This document shows positions 7,223 through 14,742 of a DNA stretch of 37,775 nt, piece after piece; the first letter of the stretch is position 1, and each line of letters opens with the position of its first letter. A program made the position numbers and the translations under genes. This DNA is from Actinomyces oris (GTDB lineage Bacteria > Actinomycetota > Actinomycetes > Actinomycetales > Actinomycetaceae), in NCBI RefSeq assembly GCF_001929375.1, contig NZ_MSGO01000010.1, forward strand, positions 1-37,775. The letters are read 5' to 3'. Under the pieces are notes generated by a model. It was not told the DNA's origin, searched no databases, and saw only the letters and a list, made by a program, of their open reading frames with translations.

Positions 7223-7922
7223 CCCCGGCGGCCTGCTCGACGAGATCGTCGGCGAGCTCGTACACGGGCCACAGCTCCCCGGTCTGGTCCTCGGTGCGCG
7301 CGCAGGCCGGATCGATGACGAAGGAGTCAGGGCTCTCTGCGTGCGTCCCGCCGGCGTCGCCGAGCCCGGCGGGCTCAGTGAACTCGGTGGTGGACTCTGC
7401 AGATCCCTGGGGGGCTCCGGACCTTGAGACCTGTGGAGCTGCGGCGCCTGAGGCCGCCGCCTCGACGTCCCAGTGATCCGATGAGACGTGCTCCTCGCAC
7501 CCGGTCTCGGGCTCGGCGTCGCCGGTTCCGCCGCCCGAGGGGGCCGATGGCGCCGACTCCACGGCTCTCACGCGCGCGAAGCTGGACTCCCCTCTGGTCA
7601 GGTCGTGTCCGGCGGCCTGAAGCGTGATGACGTTGGTCTCATGCTTCCTGCCGTTGTTCTCCCAGGACTCCTGAGAGAAACGTCCTGTGAGCAGGACTGC
7701 GTCCCCTTTACGCAGGGAGTGGCTCAGGTTGGCGGCGAGCTGCCCCCATGCCTTGGCGGTGAACCAGATCGTCTCGGCATTGTTCCAGCCCTGGTCAGTG
7801 CGGTAGGTCGGGGTGACGGCGACGCGAAAACGGCAGTAGGGACGGGCATGGTCCCCGACCCGGGACAGGACCGGATTGGTTCCGACGACGCCTTGAACGG
7901 TGAGGTCGAGCTGACGAGTCAT
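7215..7922 (-). CDS. Single-stranded DNA-binding protein (SSB), atypical C-terminus
   Basis: A 235-aa protein. Residues about 1-110 form the SSB OB-fold: TVQGVVGTNPVL, then RFRVAVTP, WFTAKAWGQLAANLSHSLRKGDAVLLTGR, and NVITLQA. The rest is a long low-complexity region rich in Ser, Ala, Gly, Pro and Glu. Canonical SSB ends in an acidic tip such as DDDIPF that recruits replication proteins; this one ends QAAGVS, so it is probably a secondary SSB rather than the replicative one. The start at 7922 has AAGGAG 7 nt upstream, better than the earlier in-frame ATG at 8021. The gene is preceded by the dynamin-like pair on the same strand. Confidence 0.87.
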   Translation of the reverse strand: MTRQLDLTVQGVVGTNPVLSRVGDHARPYCRFRVAVTPTYRTDQGWNNAETIWFTAKAWGQLAANLSHSLRKGDAVLLTGRFSQESWENNGRKHETNVITLQAAGHDLTRGESSFARVRAVESAPSAPSGGGTGDAEPETGCEEHVSSDHWDVEAAASGAAAPQVSRSGAPQGSAESTTEFTEPAGLGDAGGTHAESPDSFVIDPACARTEDQTGELWPVYELADDLVEQAAGVS

Positions 7923-8027
7923 GAGCAGGCTCCTTGGTTGTGGGCGGGCGGCCCTCTGCCGCCCCTGCACCACAACGGTGCTCGGCCCGCCCTTGAGATG
8001 CCCAGCCGGACCCGAGCGCACTCCCCA

Positions 8028-8056
8028 CCTGAGTCTCCCCGGAGGGCAGACTCAGG
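8028..8056. terminator. 9-bp hairpin after the dynamin-like GTPase pair
   Basis: CCTGAGTCT at 8028-8036 and AGACTCAGG at 8048-8056 are perfectly complementary with an 11-nt loop. It lies between the end of the GTPase gene (8091) and the start of the SSB gene (7922), so it probably separates the two units. Confidence 0.45.
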
Positions 8057-8090
8057 GCTGTGGCCACACGGTGGCCTCGCAGAGACGGGG

Positions 8091-9593
8091 TTACAGCCCC
8101 AAAGCCGATTGCAGCACCCGGTGCTTCTCCAGAACCTTGGCAGCCGGCCGGCTCAGTCCCCGCTCAACCACGGACTCCAGGCGGGTACGCACCCGTTGCC
8201 CATAGAGCTCCGCCTCGCGGCGCGCTCTGCCGCGCCGGCGCACCGTGGAGATCAGGACCGTCATGAGTCCGAGGACGATGAGGCAGACCGGGACGATCTC
8301 GATGCTGCGGCGCACGGCCTCGAGTCCTTCTCGCACCACGGAAGCACACAGCCACGACACCCCGCCGAGCACCATGAGCAGGCCGCCCCACCACAGCAGG
8401 TCGATCACCGGCTGGCGGTGCCCCGGCAGCGGCACGGAGCCGACAGCCTCGGCGGTCTGCCCCGCCAAGGTCTCCGGGGAGACGACGGAGGCCTCCAGGC
8501 TTCGGGCCCACGTGGGCGGCAGCCCCTGAGAGGTGCGGTGGACCCATGTGGAGTGGGCCGATGACACCGCGGTGCGCGAGGGCGGCTCAGGACGGGCCAG
8601 GGCTCTGGGCAGAACCCTGGACAGCCCGGCCCTCACCGAGTCCTCCACCGCCTGGGCCCCGGATGCCTGCAGCAGCACCTTGGTGGCCTCCTCGGTGAGC
8701 TCGGCATTGAGCCCCACCTTGTTGCGGGCCACCGTGGGACGCAGACGGCGCGTGATCGCGTCGAGCTCGGCCGAGGCCGTGCGCGCCGCGTTGGACTCCC
8801 GTGCGACGCGCTGGCGCAACATGCTGCGCACGACGTCGAGGTTGTCGCCACGCACGGCCGAGACCGGAAGCACCTGAACCTGGCTGAGCCCATCGTCCTT
8901 GAGAAGAGACCCGACGTCGTCCAGCAGACTCGCCAAGCCGCTCTCCGGGAGGGTATCCACCTGGTTGACCAGGACGAGCATGTCCTCCTGGCGTGCGCCC
9001 AGTCCGCGCAGGTAGCCGTCGTGCAGGGCCGCGTCGGCGTACTTCTGAGGATCGACCACCCATACGAGGATGTCGGCCAGCGGAACGAGGCGATCCACCT
9101 GCAAGGAATGCTCCGTCGTCACTGAGTCGTAGTCGGGGACGTCGAGCAGGACCAGGCCGGACATGGAGCCCTGGTCCTCGGCGTCGAGAATCGAGTCCCT
9201 CCGGATTCGCCGTTCCGAGGAGACCCCGAGGAAGTCCAGGAGCGGGCCGGCGTCGTCGCCCCAGGAGCAGGCGGCGGCCCGCGACGTCGTGGGCCGGCGG
9301 GCACCCACATCGGCGAAGTTCAGCTGGGTGAGGGCGTTGAACAGTGATGACTTGCCCGAGCCGGTGCCCCCGAACAGCGCGACGACGGTGTGATCCACTC
9401 CCAGAGCCAGACGCTGGGCCACCGCATCGAGTGCCTTATGAGCAGGGATCGACAGGGAGGCCGGAACCTCCGTGGGGCACAGGCGCAGGGCCTCTCGAAC
9501 CGCATTCAGACGGGCATCGAGGTGCTCGGCGTCGAGCACCTCGAAACCTCTCTGGGCCGAGGAGGTGGAGGGGACGTTTTCGGGATGGCTCAT
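8091..9593 (-). CDS. Membrane-anchored dynamin-like GTPase (second of pair)
   Basis: A 500-aa protein with a P-loop GTPase domain: G1 GGTGSGKS (75-82), a Thr in the PTTS switch I motif (101-104), G3 DVPD (151-154) and G4 NQVD (210-213). The middle region is helical. Two hydrophobic segments at about 396-420 and 437-458 are followed by a basic tail, predicting a C-terminal membrane hairpin. This fits the YfjP or dynamin-like group of bacterial GTPases. The start overlaps the stop of the preceding GTPase gene by 4 bp (ATGA), so the two are translationally coupled. In Streptomyces the tandem dynamin-like proteins DynA and DynB act at sporulation septa; a septal or membrane-remodelling role here is inference. 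Confidence 0.85.
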   Translation of the reverse strand: MSHPENVPSTSSAQRGFEVLDAEHLDARLNAVREALRLCPTEVPASLSIPAHKALDAVAQRLALGVDHTVVALFGGTGSGKSSLFNALTQLNFADVGARRPTTSRAAACSWGDDAGPLLDFLGVSSERRIRRDSILDAEDQGSMSGLVLLDVPDYDSVTTEHSLQVDRLVPLADILVWVVDPQKYADAALHDGYLRGLGARQEDMLVLVNQVDTLPESGLASLLDDVGSLLKDDGLSQVQVLPVSAVRGDNLDVVRSMLRQRVARESNAARTASAELDAITRRLRPTVARNKVGLNAELTEEATKVLLQASGAQAVEDSVRAGLSRVLPRALARPEPPSRTAVSSAHSTWVHRTSQGLPPTWARSLEASVVSPETLAGQTAEAVGSVPLPGHRQPVIDLLWWGGLLMVLGGVSWLCASVVREGLEAVRRSIEIVPVCLIVLGLMTVLISTVRRRGRARREAELYGQRVRTRLESVVERGLSRPAAKVLEKHRVLQSALGL

Positions 9594-11191
9594 GCTGTGG
9601 CTCCGGGACGGGTGAAGGGCTTGAGCTCGCCCGAGCGCAGACGCAGCGCAGCGGCGAACCCAGGGGCGGGGGCGAGCGAGGTGGCCGCCCCCTTGGGGAC
9701 TGTGGCAGTCAGCGCCTCCGTGACCGCTTCCACCAGGAGAGCGCCGGCCTGAGCGGTCTGCTCCTCCAGTCCCAGACGTCTGGCGGCTGCAACAGCCCCG
9801 TCAACACCGGCTGCCGCGGAGATGAGGAGGTCGATGACACTACCGGGGCTCAGTCTACGGATGTCCTGCGGGCTCTCGATATTCGCCTCCAGGTAGCCGA
9901 CCCAGGCCTCAACAGTCACGGCCGCGTCATCACCCTGCCCGAGGAGCCTGCGGGCATGCTCCTCGGCCCCGGCCTCGGCCCAGGCCCTTCGAGCCTCGGC
10001 GCTCAAGGCGACGACAGCGGCCTGAAGCTGGTTGGCCAGGGCCTGGCGGGCATCGTTGGCCAGCTGGGAGAGTCCCTCGGCGCGGGCCTTGTCCGCCCGC
10101 CCCAGGAATCCCCTGCGCAGCTTGCCCCCCTGAGCCAGCGATGCCAGCGGGCCTCCGGAGGAGGCCAGGGTGATCCACCGGGTGGCTGTGGCGCCCTGGC
10201 CGGCAGAACCGGCCCTGATGTCGGCGCTCATCGCCTCGATGGCGGCCTCCCTCAGCTCCTGGCACGTCCTCTCCAGATCCTGGGCCACCGCCTCCTGAGC
10301 GTCGACGTCGTCGGCCAGGCGCTCCAGGTCGGCGCGCAGAGTGCTCCACACCCCTCTGCCGGTACGACGCACAAGACCGGCTGCGCGGTGACGGCCGGCG
10401 AGGAGCCGCAGCCAGTCACGCAGCTCGCTGACGCCCTCACCCGACAGGAGCCCCTCGTGCGGCCCGGCGTCCGGGACGACGAAGAAAGGAGCCTCCGACA
10501 GTCCCAGCCCCTGCAGACGGGTGATGAGATCCCGACGCACCTCGGACAGGATCCTCGCCGGCACCCGGTTGAGAACCACGCCGATGGGGGTCTCACGGCG
10601 TGCGGCCTCCTCCAGCGTCGTCCACGGCGTCTGATCGCCGTAACGCGCCGCAGTGGTGACGAAGAGCCACAGGTCGGCCGCCTCCAGCAGCCTGCCGGCC
10701 AGTGCCCGGTTGGCCTCGTGCACGGAGTCCAGATCCGAGGCATCGATCAGGGCCAGGCCAGCCGGAATGGCGGCGGAGACCTCCTGACGGCAGACCTGCG
10801 TCAGAGGGTGCTCGGACAGTGAGCCCATATCCTCGGGATTGGCCACCAGGACCGGGGTTCGAGTGGTGGGCCTGAGCACTCCGGCATCTGAGACCTCCTG
10901 GCCGAGCACGGAGTTGACGAGTGTGGACTTCCCCGCACCCGTGGATCCCCCGATCACCACGATGGACGGGACATCAGCATCCTGGAGGCGGGGAACAACC
11001 TGGTCACGGACCTGCCCGATGAGACCGTCGCGCAACGTACGCGCAGCCTCGATGCCGTCGGCACTCAGGGCCAGGTCGAGGCGCTCGAGGTCCCGGACCA
11101 GGTCGGACAGGACATCGAGGAGCTGAGCGCGACTCAGGGCGGAGACGGGGGCGTCGTCCTGGGAGTGGCGCGAGGGGACAGGAGCGGGCAT
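9590..11191 (-). CDS. Dynamin-like GTPase (first of pair), degenerate G4
   Basis: A 533-aa protein with an N-terminal helix, then a P-loop GTPase domain: G1 GGSTGAGKS (81-89), a PTTRTPVLV switch I (109-117), a G3-position DASD (150-153) and a G4-position NRVP (208-211) instead of the usual N/T-K-x-D. The rest is helical and Ala/Glu/Arg rich, with no clear membrane segment. It therefore looks like the soluble partner of the membrane-anchored GTPase that follows with a 4-bp overlap. The unusual G3 and G4 residues suggest altered guanine specificity or slow turnover. 11192-11497, upstream, shows no convincing promoter or gene. Confidence 0.82.
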   Translation of the reverse strand: MPAPVPSRHSQDDAPVSALSRAQLLDVLSDLVRDLERLDLALSADGIEAARTLRDGLIGQVRDQVVPRLQDADVPSIVVIGGSTGAGKSTLVNSVLGQEVSDAGVLRPTTRTPVLVANPEDMGSLSEHPLTQVCRQEVSAAIPAGLALIDASDLDSVHEANRALAGRLLEAADLWLFVTTAARYGDQTPWTTLEEAARRETPIGVVLNRVPARILSEVRRDLITRLQGLGLSEAPFFVVPDAGPHEGLLSGEGVSELRDWLRLLAGRHRAAGLVRRTGRGVWSTLRADLERLADDVDAQEAVAQDLERTCQELREAAIEAMSADIRAGSAGQGATATRWITLASSGGPLASLAQGGKLRRGFLGRADKARAEGLSQLANDARQALANQLQAAVVALSAEARRAWAEAGAEEHARRLLGQGDDAAVTVEAWVGYLEANIESPQDIRRLSPGSVIDLLISAAAGVDGAVAAARRLGLEEQTAQAGALLVEAVTEALTATVPKGAATSLAPAPGFAAALRLRSGELKPFTRPGATA

Positions 11192-11497
11192 GTGCCAACA
11201 CTATGAGCACAGCGCAGCAGAGTCGACGATTGATCTCGACCGTTCACACCACATGTGTCGCAAGCCCAGTGAGAGTCTCCTGTCACCCCGCTGTGACCAC
11301 CGAGAGAGCGCACCGAATCCCGCACGAGAAGAACGCCCCCTCTCAGACGGGCCAGGAACGCAGCCGCCGACCGCGGAATCCGAAGCGGGCTCTCAACGGG
11401 GCGATGAGTGCGACGCCGTCCTCACAGCCCCTGCGAGCCGACGACCCGAACGGTCGATAGTCCGCGGAATATCAACCTTCTCAGCCCCGGCTGTCAG

Positions 11498-11570
11498 TGC
11501 CCCCGGCCGGACTCGAACCGGCAACCTGCGGATTAGAAGGCCGATGCTCTATCCATTGAGCTACGGAGGC
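11498..11570 (-). tRNA. tRNA-Arg (anticodon TCT)
   Basis: A 73-nt cloverleaf on the minus strand: acceptor GCCTCCG/CGGGGGC (one T-G wobble), D stem GCTC/GAGC, anticodon TCT in the loop CTTCTAA (anticodon at 11535-11537), T arm GCCGG-TTCGAGT-CCGGC, and discriminator A. The anticodon stem TCGGC/TCCGC has non-Watson-Crick ends (27-43 and 31-39). CCA is not encoded. 11571-11964 beyond it holds only tentative promoter DNA for the FHA-ABC gene. Confidence 0.92.
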
Positions 11571-11964
11571 GTGCGCCAAGCGCCTCACCAGCCTACGCCA
11601 TCAACATGGCGACCCCGCCCCCAACGGGAGGGACACCCCGACACCGTCGTCAGCACCAGAAGATGATCGCGAGAAGATCACGCTGCTGTGACGGGTGCGC
11701 ATCGAACCGAACAGCCGAAGGATTCTGCGCGACCGCGACGGTCACGTCTGACACCGTTCACCACCCGAGCCGCAATGCAACCGTGACAGCAATGCAACAA
11801 CCCTGTGACCGGTTTGATCGACATGTTGGAGGGCCCCACCCGGCCCTGCGGCACTGCCCACTTGTAGCCAACCTCACGCCGGGAAGTCCTCACTCTTAGC
11901 GACGACGCCGAAACACCAGTATCGTGGCCGGAGCCCCATCCCGCCCCTCCGGAAGGACCGCGCC

Positions 11965-14655
11965 TTGCCCACTCCCGCACTCATCGTGCGCTCCCTCTCT
12001 GCCCAGGCATCATTGGAGCCCCACACCTTCACCGCTCCTTTCACCGTGGGGCGCTCACCGGACAGCGATGTTCAGATCGTCCACCCCCTCGTCTCCCGCA
12101 CCCACCTCCAGGTGACCCCCACCCCGACCGGGTGGGCGGTGAGCTGCCAGGGACGCAACGGCATGCTCGTCAACGGGGCCGTGACGCGCGAGGCGCTCGT
12201 GACTCAGGGCACTCGCATCCAGCTGGGGGACGCCTCCGGGCCTGCGCTGGGGCTCACTCCGGTCGTCTCTGGCGGAGCTCCTCAGGCCGGTGCCCCCGTC
12301 CAGTCCCAGCCGATGGGACAGCCCATGCCATCCGCGCCGAGCGCTCCCTTCATCCCCTCGCAGCCGAGTGCGGCCTCCGCCCCACAGGCCGCCCCCCTCC
12401 TTCAGCGCCCTGCCAGCCCATCCCCGGCCGCAGCCCTCTCGGCGCAGGCCGCGCCCATGCCCCGGGCCATGGCATCGGCGTCCTCAGCAGCCACCTACGT
12501 GGCATCCCCGGGTCGCCAGGCGCCGCCCTCATCGAGCTCAGCGGGCTCGGGCGCCTTCCCCACCTCGCGGCACACGCTCAAGTCCTTCCGCGTCACCTCC
12601 TCGGGCACCATCGGGCGCGCGCCCGACAACACCCTGGTCCTGGACGACCCGCTCATCTCCAAGCACCATGCCCGTATCGACGTCTCCCCCAACGGCATGG
12701 TCGTCACCGACCTGGGCTCCACCAACGGCCTCTACGTCGCCGGGCAGCGCGTGTCACAGGTCCAGGTCACCCAGCCCGTGCTGATGGGTCTGGGATCCAC
12801 CTTCATCGCCCTGAGCCCGGACGGTCTGTGCGAGGTCCAGGTCGCAGGCGGAGCCGGCGGCGAGCTGGTGGGTAAGGACCTGACCTTCCGCGTCAACAAC
12901 GGCAACATGACACTGCTCGACGGCATCTCCTTCTCCCTGCCGGGCAACGAGCTGCTGGCCGTCGTCGGCCCGTCGGGAGCCGGGAAGTCGACACTGCTCA
13001 AGGCCCTCACCGGTGAGCAGAAGGCTCAGGAGGGCCAGGTGCTCTTCAACGGGCTGGACGTGTACGAGCACTACCCGGTCATGCGCAACAAGATCGGCGT
13101 GGTCCCCCAGAGCGACGTCATTCACTCAGCCCTCACTGTCCGCAAGACCCTCGAGTACGCCGCTGAGCTGCGCTTCGCCAAGGACGTGTCCAAGGCCGAA
13201 CGGCGCCAGCGCATCGCCGAGGTCCTGGAGGACCTCGACCTGACCGCGCATGTGGACAAGCGGATCAAGAAGCTCTCCGGAGGACAGCGCAAGCGGGTCT
13301 CCACCGCCATCGAGCTGCTGACACGCCCCAGCCTCCTGTTCCTCGACGAACCCACCTCCGGTCTGGACCCCCAGCTGGACCGTGACGTCATGGACCTGCT
13401 GGCATCCCTGGCTCACGGGACACGTCCTGGCGACAGCGGCCGCACAGTCGTCGTCGTCACCCACAACGAGAACCACATCGACCGCGCGGACAAGGTCCTC
13501 ATCCTCGCAGCGGGCGGCAAGCCCGTCTACTACGGCTCCCCCCGCGAGGTGCTCCCCTACTTCCGCCAGAGGCTCAACGAGATCGCCTCTCAGGGCCGCC
13601 TGCTGCTCAACACCCCGAAGGGCACCCTGCCCGACCCGCCCGCCGTGGACGGCTACGCCGATGTCTACGCCCTCATCCGCAACCACACCGCGGAGCTGCG
13701 TCAGTACATGGAGGCCACGGTGCCCTCGACGCGACGCGGAGGGGCTCCCGCCGCGGCCGCGGGACCGGCGACGCAGGAGAAGCCGCCCAAGCAGCAGTCC
13801 GTGCTCCGGCAGGTCTCGACCCTCGTGCGGCGCCAGCTGCGGATCGTGGCGGCGGACCCGTCCTACCTCGCCTTCATGCTGCTGCTCCCCATCATCATGG
13901 GACTGCTGACCAAGGCGATCGAGGGCAGCGACGGCTTCGCGGTCCCCCACTACCCGGAGCCCACTCCCCCGACGCCGGAGAACCCCACTCCCCCGATCAT
14001 CAGGTACTCCAGCCAGGCCCTGCAGCTGTTGGTCATCCTCATCACCGGGGCGGCCTTCTCCGGGATGTCGGCGACCATCCGCGATCTCATCGGGGAGCGG
14101 GACGTCTTCCTGCGGGAGAAGGCGGTTGGCCTGAGATCCGGCGCCTACCTGTTCTCCAAGGCGACCATCCTGGCGCTCATCACCACCATTCAGACCGCGC
14201 TGATGATGGGCATCGCCCTGGCCCTCAACAAGGGCCCCACCGATGCCGTCATCCTGGAGGGGTGGCCGGGACTGGAGCTGGCCTTCTGCTGCTGGGCCGT
14301 TGCCTTCGTCTCCGGACTCCTGGGACTGGCCGTCTCCGCGATGGTCTCCTCCTCCGAGCAGGTCATGCCGGTCCTGGTCGTCTCCATCATGGCCCAGCTG
14401 GTCCTGTCCGGCGGCATCATCCCGATCTCGGGACGGGCGGTCTTCGAGCAGCTCGCCTGGTTCATGCCATCGCGGTGGGGCTACGCGATGGCCTCCTCCA
14501 CCCTGGATATGCTCGCCATCCTGCCCAACCGCGACGACGCGCTGTGGAAGCACGAGACCGCGCAGTGGCTGACGAACTACGGTCTGCTCTCAGCCATCGG
14601 CCTGGCCTGCATGGTGGTGTGCTACGTCGCGCTGTCTCGCCGAGGGCGTCGCTGA
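11965..14655 (+). CDS. Double-FHA ABC exporter (Rv1747-like)
   Basis: An 896-aa protein. FHA domain 1 covers about 25-85 (VGRSPDSD, SRTHL, NG), a Pro/Ala/Ser-rich linker about 100-200, FHA domain 2 about 205-275 (IGRAPDNTLVLDD, SKHHARI, STNGLYV), an ABC ATPase about 290-530 (GPSGAGKST, LSGGQRKRVSTA, LLFLDEPTSGLD), and an ABC2-type membrane domain about 620-895 with six hydrophobic segments. FHA domains bind phosphothreonine. M. tuberculosis Rv1747 has the same layout, lies beside pknF and is phosphorylated by PknF. Here the kinase gene is the convergent neighbour. The start is TTG at 11965 with GGAAGGA about 7 nt upstream. The exported substrate is unknown; lipo-oligosaccharide or wall glycolipid is only a guess. 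Confidence 0.92.
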   Translation: MPTPALIVRSLSAQASLEPHTFTAPFTVGRSPDSDVQIVHPLVSRTHLQVTPTPTGWAVSCQGRNGMLVNGAVTREALVTQGTRIQLGDASGPALGLTPVVSGGAPQAGAPVQSQPMGQPMPSAPSAPFIPSQPSAASAPQAAPLLQRPASPSPAAALSAQAAPMPRAMASASSAATYVASPGRQAPPSSSSAGSGAFPTSRHTLKSFRVTSSGTIGRAPDNTLVLDDPLISKHHARIDVSPNGMVVTDLGSTNGLYVAGQRVSQVQVTQPVLMGLGSTFIALSPDGLCEVQVAGGAGGELVGKDLTFRVNNGNMTLLDGISFSLPGNELLAVVGPSGAGKSTLLKALTGEQKAQEGQVLFNGLDVYEHYPVMRNKIGVVPQSDVIHSALTVRKTLEYAAELRFAKDVSKAERRQRIAEVLEDLDLTAHVDKRIKKLSGGQRKRVSTAIELLTRPSLLFLDEPTSGLDPQLDRDVMDLLASLAHGTRPGDSGRTVVVVTHNENHIDRADKVLILAAGGKPVYYGSPREVLPYFRQRLNEIASQGRLLLNTPKGTLPDPPAVDGYADVYALIRNHTAELRQYMEATVPSTRRGGAPAAAAGPATQEKPPKQQSVLRQVSTLVRRQLRIVAADPSYLAFMLLLPIIMGLLTKAIEGSDGFAVPHYPEPTPPTPENPTPPIIRYSSQALQLLVILITGAAFSGMSATIRDLIGERDVFLREKAVGLRSGAYLFSKATILALITTIQTALMMGIALALNKGPTDAVILEGWPGLELAFCCWAVAFVSGLLGLAVSAMVSSSEQVMPVLVVSIMAQLVLSGGIIPISGRAVFEQLAWFMPSRWGYAMASSTLDMLAILPNRDDALWKHETAQWLTNYGLLSAIGLACMVVCYVALSRRGRR

Positions 14656-14682
14656 CCCCCTTTCGAGCCCTCCCGAGTATGA

Positions 14683-14724
14683 GCGCCGGGGTGCCGACCA
14701 CAGAGCTGGTCGGCACCCCGGCGC
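14683..14724. terminator. Perfect 18-bp bidirectional terminator hairpin
   Basis: Arms 14683-14700 and 14707-14724 are perfectly complementary with loop CAGAGC. It lies between the convergent ends of the FHA-ABC gene (14655) and the kinase gene (14743). Confidence 0.85.
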
Positions 14725-14742
14725 CGCGTTTCGCAGGTGCTC

